Assembly: GCA_031415695.1 (NCBI GenBank)
Contig: JANOSH010000048.1
Span: 1 to 64,000, forward strand
Reading direction: 5' to 3'
Length of the DNA: 64,000 nt
Origin: JANOSH01 sp031415695
GTDB lineage: Bacteria > Actinomycetota > Acidimicrobiia > Acidimicrobiales > Ilumatobacteraceae
Under the pieces are notes generated by a model, which did not search any database, had not been told where the DNA came from, and saw only the letters and a list, made by a program, of their open reading frames with translations. The position numbers were made by a program, and so were the translations under genes. Positions 1-8,069 of the stretch are shown here, in pieces (within the stretch, counting starts at the first letter, position 1; every line of letters starts with the position of its first letter).

Positions 1-10
1 TACTGAGACT

Positions 11-568
11 GTGCGATCCCGTTCCGCGTTCATCATTGCGGCGTGCGTGACGCTGGCTGGTTGTAGCAGCGTGTCGACGCCGACATTCCCGGCGAGTCCC
101 GACACCGGCGGGGCTCCCACGACGACACTAGGCCCGGAAGCGCTCAACGAGTTGATGGTGGCGAACGGTCGAGCGACGAGAGAGATCTGCCCGTTGTTGA
201 GCCCGGAGGCGGTGGCATCCAGCTTCGACGAGAAACGTCCGCTCACCACCCAGCCGATGGTGGAGGGACGCGGTCCGGCCTGTGGCTACCCACATCCTCG
301 ACATGGCGGGTACCTGCTGGTCGTACAGTTCCAGGCATTAGCCGACTGGGACCAGCACCTTGCCCAGGGTCGACGCGTCGACGGTCTGGGACATCCAGCC
401 CGTCTCGAGACCAAAGCCGTCGCCAGCCTCTACGTCCTCGACGTCGAACGCCACGCCGTCGTCATGTTCCTGTCGCCCCAGAGCGACAACGCCGTCACAG
501 CGTTGCTTCGCGTCGCCGCACACGTTTACGGCGTCACCGCCAGCGACCTCATCATCAGCACCTCGTAG
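11..568 (+). CDS. Putative secreted lipoprotein, DUF3558-like
   Basis: A 185-residue exported protein read from a GTG at 11. Residues 1-18 form a lipoprotein signal peptide: a short basic start, a hydrophobic stretch and the lipobox LAGC with the lipidated Cys at residue 18. A Thr/Pro-rich linker follows. The mature part has two cysteines (about residues 60 and 91) in the contexts ICPLL and CGYP, and a VDGLGHPA segment, which is the pattern of actinobacterial DUF3558-type lipoproteins. It would be anchored on the outer face of the membrane. The function of such proteins is unknown. The upstream region is cut by the window edge, so the start and promoter cannot be judged. Family assignment is by pattern only. 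Confidence 0.6.
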   Translation: MRSRSAFIIAACVTLAGCSSVSTPTFPASPDTGGAPTTTLGPEALNELMVANGRATREICPLLSPEAVASSFDEKRPLTTQPMVEGRGPACGYPHPRHGGYLLVVQFQALADWDQHLAQGRRVDGLGHPARLETKAVASLYVLDVERHAVVMFLSPQSDNAVTALLRVAAHVYGVTASDLIISTS

Positions 569-880
569 CCGCAAGGCACCGTGGCGATCCTCCAATCATC
601 GACCTCTCGATCAGATCATCGCGCTCGGCTGACGGGCCGGGATCTCCCGCATCTTGACCAGCGCGCAACCTACATTCGTCGGTGCGTTCGTCGGCGGCGC
701 CCCCGCGGCAGGTAACGTCTCACGCTGTCTGTGACCTCGGAACCTTAACGCCGCACGGTGTGGCTGGAGTGTGCGGGCGGTGTCTTGCGTTAGGTGCGTC
801 CTCGACGGGCGTTTCGGGACGGGTGGTGCTGCAACGGGGGACGTTGGTCCGCAGGCTCTGGGGCATGCAAGCATGGTGGC
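569..880. other. Intergenic stretch, nothing recognised
   Basis: About 310 bases between the lipoprotein and the phosphotransferase relic. Open frames here have no recognisable motifs and no convincing ribosome binding site. I see no tRNA, no terminator with a T tract and no clear repeat. Confidence 0.5.
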
Positions 881-1673
881 GTGGCCGATGAGGAGGTGTT
901 GCACGGTGGCGTCGCGAATGCCGGTGACGTCGTTCGTGTGGGCGACTACGTCTTGCGTCCGTCCAACCCGTATTCAAAGTCGATCCACCGGGCGCTCATG
1001 GCCTTGGCGGAGGGCGGTTTCGCCGGCGCATCCGTTCCGGTCGGGATAGATCCGGACGGCCGCGAACGTCTCGCGTTCATCCCGGGTGATGTCCCGCTTT
1101 CGCCGTACCCGGCGTGGGTGCAGAGCGACGCCGCACTTGGTTCGATCGCGCGCCTGCTCCGGCAGATGCACGACGTGTCGGTGACCGTGCCGTTCGGTTC
1201 AGATGCGGGGTGGAGCAGGGAAATGGCCGATCCGGTCGGAGGCGATGCTCTGCCACAACGACGTGTGTCTGGAGAACGTCGTGTTCCGTGACGGAGCGGC
1301 GGTTGGGCTGCTGGACTTCGACTTCGCGGGTCCGGGCCGACGTGAGTTCGATCTGGCGGCGTTCGGTCGGATGTGCGTCCCGATCGATGAGGATGTGAAT
1401 GCTTCTCGGCTCGGGTGGGCGCGAGTCGATCGCCCGGCGCGTTTGAGGCTCGTATGCGACGAGTACGGGCTTGATGATCCGGGTCGTGCTCGGCTGATCG
1501 TTTGTCTCGATGAGTCGATCGCTCGGGGCGGCGAGTTTGTGCGGCGTCGTGTCGAGGCCGGCGAGGTTGCGTTCATCGAGATGTGGGAAGCGATGGGCGG
1601 CGAGGAGCGGTTCGACCGGCGCCGACGTTGGTGGCAGGACGCACGCGTCGACTTCTTGGAAGCGCTTCGATAA
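881..1673 (+). pseudogene. Aminoglycoside phosphotransferase-family gene, frameshifted
   Basis: The reading from GTG 881 gives an APH-family N-terminal lobe (EVLHGGVANAGDVVRVGDYV, then LAFIPGDVP and a conserved LLRQMHD). It stops making sense near 1240. The C-terminal lobe continues in another frame from about 1240 to 1673, with the catalytic loop CHNDVCLENVVF and the metal-binding segment LLDFDFAGPG. Together the two halves give the normal length of about 260 residues, so a single indel near DPVGG / CHND separates them. It is either a recent pseudogene or a sequencing error. The family phosphorylates small hydroxylated substrates with ATP; no specific substrate can be named. Confidence 0.75.
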
Positions 1674-2141
1674 CCGACGATCTCGAGTCTGCGTGACTTG
1701 CGCATCGTCATCGAACGCCCAGTTTGGGACGGCTCCGCAAAACGGCCATCAGACCGCATAGTTGGGCGAACGTCCCGAAGATGCCGTTCAGAAGCACCCG
1801 ACAACCACGCGAGGTAACGGCCGCCGACCCAGCACCACGCGCAGGCGACTATGCCCGATACCGGGTAAACGACTCATTCGGCGAAACCTTCAGAACTCTC
1901 GCGGGAAGTCGAGTTGGTCGCGTGCGCTCACCCGACGGTGCAAGTAGCGCACAGTGAGCAGATGGCCGTCACTGGTCAGTTCTTGTTGGCCGCCAGCGGG
2001 CAGACACTGTTGTCCGCCCACAACCGTCGCTGGCACAGCTGCCGATAGTCAAGAACGACCCGATGGCGGAGAATCGTTCAACAGCATTTGCCTTGAGCAA
2101 GCGAATCGGTCCGCCCGCTTTGCACCGAAGTTGGTAGGCAG
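1674..2141. other. Non-coding gap, no recognised gene
   Basis: About 470 bases between the phosphotransferase relic and the excisionase-like gene. Short frames on both strands show no domain. No hairpin with a T tract was seen. Confidence 0.45.
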
Positions 2142-2543
2142 TCAATGCCAACGCCGATACGCCGCCGGTTCGACCGTGCCGCTGTCGACCAGTTCGGAGA
2201 GCGCCGATTCTGGGATTCGGACATGGCGCCCGAGCTTCACGAAGCGGACGCGACGCTCGGCGATGAGTCGCTCGACGAAGCGTCCGGTCACGTTCAGGGC
2301 TCCGGCGGCTTCAGGCTTGGTCAGCAGAACCTCCGCGGTCCGACGGGTTGGCTGACGGGTGACTGGCAATCGGCTTCGAGGCGGTTCCTTCGTGGTCGAC
2401 GAAGCCGAACTCTGCGCTCGACCAATCCCGGACTTACTCCCGATTCGAAGAACTCGCGAAAATGGTTGCGTCGAGCCGACTGGCCGTAACGGGGCGACGA
2501 GCGGACTCGTCGCCTCGAAGCCACATCCGGGCCGGCGACTCAT
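2142..2543 (-). CDS. Excisionase-like helix-turn-helix protein
   Basis: The last 65 residues are a MerR/excisionase-type winged helix: LLTKPEAAGALNVTGRFVERL is followed by RFVKLGRHVRIPESALSELV, the KLGRHxRIP wing being typical. This fold binds DNA and in integrative elements directs excision with the integrase, which lies downstream of an att-like site here. The start is uncertain: an ATG at 2543 is used, the frame stays open to 2645, and the upstream residues look unconserved, so the true protein may be only 70-90 residues. It lies in the same orientation as the DUF3800-like and integrase genes, which fits one element. The role in excision is inferred from fold and context. Confidence 0.55.
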   Translation of the reverse strand: MSRRPGCGFEATSPLVAPLRPVGSTQPFSRVLRIGSKSGIGRAQSSASSTTKEPPRSRLPVTRQPTRRTAEVLLTKPEAAGALNVTGRFVERLIAERRVRFVKLGRHVRIPESALSELVDSGTVEPAAYRRWH

Positions 2544-2694
2544 TCGATGCCTTCGCGTTGGCTCTCCACCGCGCCCACGGAGTGCCCGCACGTTCATCGC
2601 CAACGACGACACCAGCACATACAAACAATCACGTCTCGTGCGCACCAGCTCTCAGGGAGTTCACAGGGGAGCCGTGAGGGAGTCAACGAACCCG

Positions 2695-2730
2695 TTCAGG
2701 GACGCGATGAGGGACGCGATGAGGGACATC
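2695..2730. repeat. Short tandem repeat of a 12-base unit
   Basis: The unit GGGACGCGATGA occurs twice in direct succession and is followed by GGGACATC, a partial third copy. It lies upstream of the excisionase-like frame. No function is apparent. Confidence 0.5.
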
Positions 2731-2837
2731 ACGACGCCAAGCTTTGAAGCTTTCGGGGCAGGCGCTGCCTGCCGGGACTTCGCGCACCTTTGCCCCGGCC
2801 GGCAGCCTGTCAAGAGGGTCGGCGAGATCCCCAGGCC

Positions 2838-2890
2838 GGATCGGATGCCTCAGTGCCCAGGCGGGCAAGGATGGGCGGCGGTAACACGAG
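2838..2890 (+). repeat. Divergent third copy of the stem-loop repeat
   Basis: This segment shares GGATGCCTCAGTGCCCAGG with the core of the two better copies near 2950-3012 and 5020-5085 (there GGAAGCCTCGGTGCCCAGC). The outer and inner pairing arms are shorter here (GCC/GGC and GCCCA/TGGGC). It is probably a degenerate member of the same family, although chance similarity is not excluded. Confidence 0.35.
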
Positions 2891-2946
2891 ACGGGCGGCA
2901 GCAAAGACGTTGCAATCTGACGCCGATACCGCCATACTGATCACTG

Positions 2947-3015
2947 CCCCGGGCGTTCCCCGGGGAAGACGAAAGCCTCGGTGCCCAGCCGGACGACTGG
3001 AGCCGGGGCTAACGC
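2947..3015 (+). repeat. Stem-loop repeat, copy A
   Basis: It has two stacked hairpins. The first is CCCCGGG/CCCCGGGG with a short loop. The second is a two-tier stem: AGCCTCGG (2974-2981) pairs with CCGGGGCT (3003-3010), and CCAG/CTGG pair inside it. The second hairpin is 37 bases and matches copy B at 5046-5082 at 34 positions. A substitution in the outer stem exchanges a G-U for an A-U pair, so the pairing is kept. On the plus strand it is followed by AACGCATTTTT, so it could also end transcription. It sits just beyond the end of the DUF3800-like gene. Confidence 0.6.
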
Positions 3016-3019
3016 ATTT

Positions 3020-3610
3020 TTAGGGCTCGACCCGCCGAATCGTCAACCGATCGGGCTGCATGCTCCGCCACCAGAAGTCAGACCCGCCGCTGTCGGCAAA
3101 GTGGGCCGAGGCCATGGAGGACACGGCATCGGCAATCCAGAGCAGCGGCGAGGCGGTCTTCGACACGAACGCCACTTCGGGCGGTGCGCCTGGAAGCACG
3201 CCTCGGCTCTCGTTGCGGACTGTGTAGCGGTCGGCAAGGTCAAGCGTCGGGCCACGCCCTTCGATTGAAACCGTTGCGAGCAATCCGTCATCGAGCGCCG
3301 CTTCACGCACCACCGAACCGAGGCACGCCCGCCGTGCCGCCTCTTGCCCGCGAAGAGCAACGCCTTGGGCGTGCGAGACGTAGATATCGAGGTGCAACTC
3401 GTTGATGACACCGACGATCTCGCGCCGGCGAGGCTTGGATTCATCGCGCCAATGCAGATAGCGCTGGCCGGGCAACAACAACTCATGCAATCGGCGCACG
3501 TTGCTGCCGCCGGCGAGCATTCGAACTCCAGCGACGACGTAGACGATTCCGGCCACCGAGGTTCGGGCGCTCTCATCGATCCAAATTTCCGATGCGGCAA
3601 GCTCGCTCAT
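3020..3610 (-). CDS. DUF3800-like protein
   Basis: A 196-residue protein. IWIDES near the N-terminus, HWRDESKPRRREIV near residue 52 and the late LLWIADAVSSM match the layout of DUF3800 proteins, which have an RNase H-like fold with acidic residues at the start of the first strand and near the C-terminus. Such genes are common in phages and integrative elements and their biochemical role is unproven. The ATG at 3610 overlaps the integrase stop (ATGA), so the two are translationally coupled. Stem-loop copy A follows directly downstream. Family placement is by motif pattern. Confidence 0.55.
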   Translation of the reverse strand: MSELAASEIWIDESARTSVAGIVYVVAGVRMLAGGSNVRRLHELLLPGQRYLHWRDESKPRRREIVGVINELHLDIYVSHAQGVALRGQEAARRACLGSVVREAALDDGLLATVSIEGRGPTLDLADRYTVRNESRGVLPGAPPEVAFVSKTASPLLWIADAVSSMASAHFADSGGSDFWWRSMQPDRLTIRRVEP

Positions 3611-4719
3611 GCACGGCCAACGATCAGCGCGTCGAGCGCCTGCACAATCGAGTTCTCGCGCTCACGAGTCGCGTGCTGGTACAGAATCGCGGCCCTGGTC
3701 GACGCGTGGCCCATGCGAGACATCAGCTCCTTCGTGCTGGCACCGGTCGATGCGGCGAGGGTGTTGCCGGTGTGGCGGAGGTCGTGAAAATGCAAACCCT
3801 CGATACCAATGGACGCGGTAACTCGACGCCAGTAGCTGCTCCAGTTCGACTTTCGCGGCACGACGCCGGTTGGTCCCCGAAACACCCATGCGTCGAGTTC
3901 GGGATCAACGAACTCTCCGAGATGCTTACGAAGCACGGCGGCGAGGCTTGCCGGGATCGATACCATGCGCCGACCGGCGGCGGTCTTCGGCGGGCCGATC
4001 ACCAACTCACCCGAGGCGAGGTGCGTGACCTGCTGCTCAACGGTCACCGTCATGAGGTCGAGGTCGAGGTGTCTACGTTGTAGCCCGAACAACTCGCCGA
4101 ACCGGAGCGTCGCATAGGTGGCGAGCAGAACGAGTGCCCGATATCGCGGGTCGATCGCTCCAGCGATTCTGGAGACTTGCTCTATCGTCGCAACCGGCCG
4201 CTCGGGCGACTGCTCAACACCGGCGCCTTTGATGTTGCACGGGTTCTTCACAATGAGGTCATCCTCGACCGCTGTGTTGAGAATGGTCCGCAGCAAGCGG
4301 TAGACCTTCGCGATCGTGACCGGACCGGGCTTGCCGCGTTTCTGGGCGGTGGTGTACCAGCGGCGAATTGCGGGCGGGCCGATCTCGGCCAGCGGCATTC
4401 GACCGAACGTTGGAACGAGGTGGACCCGCAACTGCGATTCGTACAACTCGGCCGTCTTTGGCCGAAGCCCGGGCCGGTGAGCGAGCCAGTCCTGGGAGTA
4501 CACAGCGAACGTAACCCGCCCAGTTCGAGGGTTCACGAACACGCCTTTGGTCTGATCGGCAACCGCACCGGCGAGCGCGCGCTCGGCCTCAGCGCGAGTC
4601 ACATACGAACCGATTGACACGCGACCGCCGTCGGCCGTATGAATGCGGGCACGCCACGTTCCCGATGCGTTGCGCAGCACCGTTCCAGTTGTTCGCGTTC
4701 GACGCTGCCGTACGGCCAT
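3607..4719 (-). CDS. int: Tyrosine site-specific integrase
   Basis: A 370-residue phage-type integrase. An arm-binding N-terminus (VLRNASGTWRARI, GSYVTRAEAERAL) precedes a SAM-like core-binding domain (about 65-165) and a catalytic domain. The catalytic set is visible: R206 in TYATLRFGEL, K245, HDLRH with H312 and R315, H338 in MGHAS and the nucleophile Y347 in AILYQHA. The ATG at 4719 is preceded by a strong GGAGGTGA site nine bases upstream, so it is preferred over the TTG at 4725. It lies about 160 bases from a tRNA-Gly 3' fragment, the expected place for an integrase that uses this tRNA as attB. It overlaps the downstream DUF3800-like gene by four bases. Confidence 0.92.
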   Translation of the reverse strand: MAVRQRRTRTTGTVLRNASGTWRARIHTADGGRVSIGSYVTRAEAERALAGAVADQTKGVFVNPRTGRVTFAVYSQDWLAHRPGLRPKTAELYESQLRVHLVPTFGRMPLAEIGPPAIRRWYTTAQKRGKPGPVTIAKVYRLLRTILNTAVEDDLIVKNPCNIKGAGVEQSPERPVATIEQVSRIAGAIDPRYRALVLLATYATLRFGELFGLQRRHLDLDLMTVTVEQQVTHLASGELVIGPPKTAAGRRMVSIPASLAAVLRKHLGEFVDPELDAWVFRGPTGVVPRKSNWSSYWRRVTASIGIEGLHFHDLRHTGNTLAASTGASTKELMSRMGHASTRAAILYQHATRERENSIVQALDALIVGRA

Positions 4720-4878
4720 CGGCAATCACCTCCCCGCCGAGAGTCTACCCGTGCCGCGGCCTTATCGCGGCCTAACGACCGGTCGTCAACGGTTTTGAGA
4801 GGTACTCAACCGTCGTAGAAAACTCATCAAATACAGGGATTCTGTGGTCGGCTCCGGAACGAAGTAGAACTCTCCGGA

Positions 4879-4925
4879 AGCCTTCCAAGCTGGCCATGCG
4901 GGTTCGATTCCCGTCACCCGCTCCA
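4879..4925 (+). mobile_element. Attachment site: 3' part of a tRNA-Gly(UCC) gene
   Basis: The sequence matches the 3' half of a tRNA-Gly: anticodon loop CTTCCAA (UCC), 3' anticodon stem GCTGG, T arm GCGGG/TTCGATT/CCCGT, acceptor strand CACCCGC and TCCA. The matching 5' half (starting GCGGGTG) is absent upstream, where only the three innermost anticodon-stem pairs can form. This is the expected product when an element integrates in the 3' end of a tRNA gene and leaves a partial copy at one border. The integrase 160 bases away supports this. The intact tRNA should lie beyond the left edge of the window, so bases 1 to about 4925 would be element DNA. Confidence 0.7.
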
Positions 4926-5018
4926 CACCCTCGGTCGGTTTCGATCCCGATGATCACGTCGGCTGGGCTCGTGGCATGTTCGCTCCCGGGCATCAACGCC
5001 GAAGACAGACTGAGCAAG

Positions 5019-5087
5019 CCGTGGGGACGCCCCTCGGAAGTCGGAAGCCTCGGTGCCCAGCCGGACAGCTGGAGCCGAGGCTGACGC
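5019..5087 (+). repeat. Stem-loop repeat, copy B
   Basis: It has the same two-hairpin layout as copy A. GGGG/CCCC is followed by AGCCTCGG (5046-5053) pairing with CCGAGGCT (5075-5082), with CCAGC/GCTGG pairing inside. It lies between the att-like tRNA fragment and the promoter of the next gene, so the two copies fall on opposite sides of the integrase and att site. No riboswitch class I know matches it. Confidence 0.6.
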
Positions 5088-5137
5088 ACTTTCAGCCTGC
5101 CAGTGCGCCATCGGCGGGCGGAACCACGCGACAAGGT

Positions 5138-5155
5138 GTGGCGTTTAAACGCCAC
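5138..5155. promoter_or_regulatory. Perfect 18-base palindrome, likely operator
   Basis: GTGGCGTTTAAACGCCAC is fully self-complementary. A plausible -10 box TACGAT (5164-5169) follows, which puts the -35 position inside the palindrome and the transcription start at or next to the ATG at 5177. This fits autorepression by the HTH protein encoded directly downstream. Confidence 0.6.
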
Positions 5156-5176
5156 TCTCGCCGTACGATGAGACCC

Positions 5177-5911
5177 ATGGCCACGACCCCTCGAACGGTT
5201 CGCCCGATCTCGCGGCTCGCTGGCGCTGCGACTGCGGCGGCCCAGACCGGCGCAGGCGCGTCGATGACGATCAATGGCGTCACCGCTGAACTGCCCGCGA
5301 CCGCCATGTCGCTGCTCTCCGACCTCCTCGAAGACCTGAGCGAGGGACGCGACGTCGCAGTCGCTCCATACGACCTGCCGGTCGGCACCGAGTCCGCCGC
5401 CGACGTGCTCGGCGTGTCACGGCAGTGGCTCACGCAGATGCTCGACCGGGGCGAGATCCCCATGCAACGCAACGGCAGCAAGCGACGCGTTCGCCTGGGC
5501 GACCTCGTTGCCTTCCGCCGCGCCGACGACCGCGAACGACGGTCCGGGGTGACTTGGGAGTTCCTCGACGAACCAATTTCCGGGGAGTCGACCGAGCCCC
5601 GCACGACAACACGAATGCGATCGAGTAAGCCCCCGATCAACTGGGATCGTTCGACCGGACCAACCGCGGGCAGTGTCGAGTTGCCGTTTCACCTGTACTG
5701 GAGCGACGACAACAACCGGTTCAATCTCGACAAGCGCGCCCGGCTGCGATCGTTGTACCAGATCGTGCTCACCGAAGGCTCCGCCGACGACATTCGCACC
5801 TATTTGAACCGCGACGTTCTCCTCGACGTGTGGGACGAGCTCTGGCTATCCCCCGCGGTGCATGCAGCATGGGATGACTGGGTCCGCCAGCAACGCGATG
5901 CCGCTGCGTAG
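5177..5911 (+). CDS. AbiE-associated HTH regulator, possible fusion
   Basis: A 244-residue protein. Residues 72-115 are an excisionase-type HTH (ESAADVLGVSRQWLTQML, then GEIP and KRRVRLGDL), the kind used by many antitoxins. After a variable linker, residues 157-240 form a second conserved region (STGPTAGSVELPFHLYWS, then IVLTEGSADDIRTYL and VLLDVWDELWL), which I recall as a separate small protein upstream of AbiEii nucleotidyltransferase toxins. The gene may therefore be a fusion of two antitoxin-side proteins. ATGs occur at 5168 and 5177; the latter fits a leaderless transcript from the -10 at 5164. Its stop overlaps the truncated AbiEii gene, which supports a toxin-antitoxin origin. The fusion idea is inference. 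Confidence 0.65.
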   Translation: MATTPRTVRPISRLAGAATAAAQTGAGASMTINGVTAELPATAMSLLSDLLEDLSEGRDVAVAPYDLPVGTESAADVLGVSRQWLTQMLDRGEIPMQRNGSKRRVRLGDLVAFRRADDRERRSGVTWEFLDEPISGESTEPRTTTRMRSSKPPINWDRSTGPTAGSVELPFHLYWSDDNNRFNLDKRARLRSLYQIVLTEGSADDIRTYLNRDVLLDVWDELWLSPAVHAAWDDWVRQQRDAAA

Positions 5912-6089
5912 CCTCCAACGCCGCGTTGCGCGAATCGTGTTCAGCTTGCCGGAGGCCGAAGGTTTCGCGCTCGCCGGGCTGCCAGTAGGACGCAGTCGGA
6001 CGGTCGGATCGTTCGTTCGACAACTGACGATCTTCCTGCCGAAGCGCAGCACTCGACTGCAAGATGTTGGACGAATCCCACAGTTTTGA
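5898..6089 (+). pseudogene. Truncated AbiEii nucleotidyltransferase toxin
   Basis: The first 25 or so codons read SLQRRVARIVFSLPEAEGF and then ALAG, which matches the N-terminus of AbiEii-family nucleotidyltransferase toxins just before their GG-AALI motif. Beyond that the frame is scrambled: a neighbouring frame has VRSTTDD in place of the catalytic DLD region. The sequence ends after about 190 bases, where 250 or more residues would be expected. The start overlaps the upstream regulator gene by 14 bases, as in intact AbiE operons. The toxin is therefore dead while its regulator and operator remain. Confidence 0.65.
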
Positions 6090-6118
6090 TGGGACGAAAC
6101 CAACAGAATTGATGGGAC
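6086..6118. promoter_or_regulatory. Paired direct repeats in the DUF4143 promoter
   Basis: TTGATGGGAC occurs at 6086-6095 and again at 6109-6118, a 23-base period (about two helical turns), each preceded by an AT-rich flank. The pair lies 34-66 bases upstream of the ATG at 6152 and just before a possible -10 TAGGCT. The arrangement looks like an operator or activator site, but no regulator is identified. Confidence 0.45.
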
Positions 6119-6151
6119 AATTACGACAGTTCGCGGTAGGCTGACCTAGTC

Positions 6152-7420
6152 ATGTCTGCCTCGCTTTACCCGCGACGAGCTCATCGTCTAATGATGGAAC
6201 ATCTCGACAATGCGCGCGTTGTCGTGGTCAACGGTCCCCGCCAGTCGGGAAAGAGCGAGCTACTCCGGATGACCCATCGGGCACGGGGCGGCCGCTATCT
6301 GTCGCTCGACACCCCCGCCGACCTCCGACTCGCTCGCACCGACCCGACAGGCCTGACGAGTACGACCGATCGGCCCCTACTCATCGATGAGGTCCAGCGT
6401 GGCGGCGACCCTCTCGTTTTTGCGATCAAGGCAGCCGTCGACAACGATCCCGCACGCGGTCAGTTCGCACTCGCCGGCTCGACCCGCTTTCTCACCGAAC
6501 CCCGGCTGTCCGAGTCGCTTGCGGGACGCGCCCGATTCGTCGACCTTTGGCCCCTCGCGCAAGGCGAAATCGAACGCCTCGACGGCGGAGACGCATTTGT
6601 CGATCAGATGTTCCGAGGGCTCGATGCGCTCGTCAACAGCTCGCCACCCGGCGAGACTCGCCCAGCGATCTTCAACCGTGTGGTTCGTGGAGGCTTCCCC
6701 GAAGCCGTTCTCACAACGAGCCATCGAGCGCAACGCGCATTCTTCGACGACTACGTCCGCACGATCAGCCAGCGCGATATCACTGAGCTTTCACGCATGA
6801 CGCACCGAGTCGACTTCACCACTGTCCTACGACTTGTCGCCGCTCGAACCGCGGCCGAACTCAACACCACCGATCTCGCCAACGACGCACAACTCGGGGC
6901 CGAAACGATGAGGCGTTACCTTCCGCTGCTCGAAGCGGTCTTCATGTGCTGGCGCCTGCCCGCTTGGTCGGCGAACCTCACAAGCAAAGTCGTGCACCGA
7001 CCCAAGCTCCACATCATCGACCCCGGGCTCGCGGCCGCGCTGCTCGGCGTGTCGGCCGCGGCCCTTGCCACACCTGGCCATCCTGCCGACGGCCAGCTAC
7101 TCGAAACCATGGTCGCCTGCGAGATCGCAAAACAGATCACATGGGCGAACGACAGCTATCGCATGTATCACTGGCGAAGTCGCGACGGCCGCGAGATCGA
7201 CATCATTGTAGAGCGAGCCGACGGCAAGGTCGCCGGAATCGAGGTCAAAGCAGCGGTCGACGTCGACATGCACGACCTGCGCCACCTCGCATGGATGCGC
7301 GATCGGCTCGGTGGCCGGTGGGCCGGGGGCACGCTCGTGCACCTCGGAGATCGGGCGAGACGATGGGGGCCCGGGCTCGCAAGCCTGCCGATCAACGCAC
7401 TCTGGCAAACATCTGCCTAG
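6152..7420 (+). CDS. AAA_14/DUF4143 ATPase
   Basis: A 422-residue protein of the DUF4143 family. The N-terminal AAA_14 domain has Walker A GPRQSGKS (28-35), Walker B PLLIDEV (75-81) and the sensor FALAGSTRFL. A winged-helix middle region includes TISQRDITELSRM. The C-terminal DUF4143 part ends in a PD-(D/E)XK-like core, GREIDIIVE followed by GIEVKAA. Such proteins are widespread, often sit beside mobile or defence genes, and are of unclear function. Length and all motifs are intact. The ATG at 6152 lies close behind a possible -10 box. It stands alone between decayed genes. Confidence 0.9.
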   Translation: MSASLYPRRAHRLMMEHLDNARVVVVNGPRQSGKSELLRMTHRARGGRYLSLDTPADLRLARTDPTGLTSTTDRPLLIDEVQRGGDPLVFAIKAAVDNDPARGQFALAGSTRFLTEPRLSESLAGRARFVDLWPLAQGEIERLDGGDAFVDQMFRGLDALVNSSPPGETRPAIFNRVVRGGFPEAVLTTSHRAQRAFFDDYVRTISQRDITELSRMTHRVDFTTVLRLVAARTAAELNTTDLANDAQLGAETMRRYLPLLEAVFMCWRLPAWSANLTSKVVHRPKLHIIDPGLAAALLGVSAAALATPGHPADGQLLETMVACEIAKQITWANDSYRMYHWRSRDGREIDIIVERADGKVAGIEVKAAVDVDMHDLRHLAWMRDRLGGRWAGGTLVHLGDRARRWGPGLASLPINALWQTSA

Positions 7421-7484
7421 GAGCCAGGCCAACGACACGTCGGGGACCAAGTTGTCATTAGGCTCGGGACCACTGGAGGGAGAG

Positions 7485-7715
7485 TTGGTTACCGAGACGT
7501 TCGGGTACGACGGTGGTCGTCAGGTCACGGTATATGTGCCGCCGGATCCGCCCGAGGCTGTCGTTTTCGCCGGCGACGGTCAGCTGATCTCATCTTGGGG
7601 AGGATCGATCACGGCGTTGACCACGATTCGCCAGGTGGTGTCGACCGGCCCTGACGGTGATCCGCCCAGGCGCAACAGAGCCGGAGCCCGGTTCGTGCCG
7701 ACGAGTTCCCATTAG
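7485..7715 (+). pseudogene. Esterase-like N-terminal fragment
   Basis: A TTG at 7485 with GGAGGGA just upstream starts a frame reading ETFGYDGGRQVTVYVPPD and then VVFAGDGQLISSWGG. This resembles the N-terminus of enterochelin-esterase-like alpha/beta hydrolases. After about 45 residues the similarity is lost, and no serine nucleophile region can be found in the following 350 bases. It is a decayed gene; only about a fifth remains. Confidence 0.5.
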
Positions 7716-8069
7716 GGAGCGGCGGCGTCTGCTCCGAGGAGCCGTTCGACCACACACCTCCCCATCGCCGCTTTGTTGCGCCGGTGCTCATGACATGCTG
7801 GGGCGGTGCCGGGCAGACGAGCGCATCGAGCGCTTTGGCCAGCGAGACCCCGTAGCGCGGGTGGTTCAGCGCATCGATTCGATGAGTCTCCATCGGCTGA
7901 CTTCGTCTACTGCGACCCGAGCGAGTTGCCTACGAGAGGTAGAGCAAGAACGCAGATCACACGCGAACCGGCGATCGGTCATCATGTGCAAAGATCACGA
8001 TGTGATCGCAGCGAATCGCCGCGCAGGCCTACTCGCCGCGTCCAGGCAGCAGACCTCGTCGCCACGCAG
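7716..8069 (+). other. Decayed sequence without a readable gene
   Basis: About 350 bases between the esterase fragment and the DoxX fragment. Pieces in shifting frames look coding-like, but no domain can be followed. It is most likely remnant DNA of the two flanking broken genes. Confidence 0.4.

Noticed and set aside
1199..1804. A 201-codon minus-strand frame
   Set aside because: It is antisense to the phosphotransferase relic; composition is Ser/Arg-rich and no motif is present.
2838..5087. The stem-loop repeats as a known riboswitch
   Set aside because: I compared them by eye with cobalamin, c-di-GMP, ZTP and SAM-IV consensus features. The conserved boxes of those classes are missing, and copy A lies at the end of a gene on the other strand.
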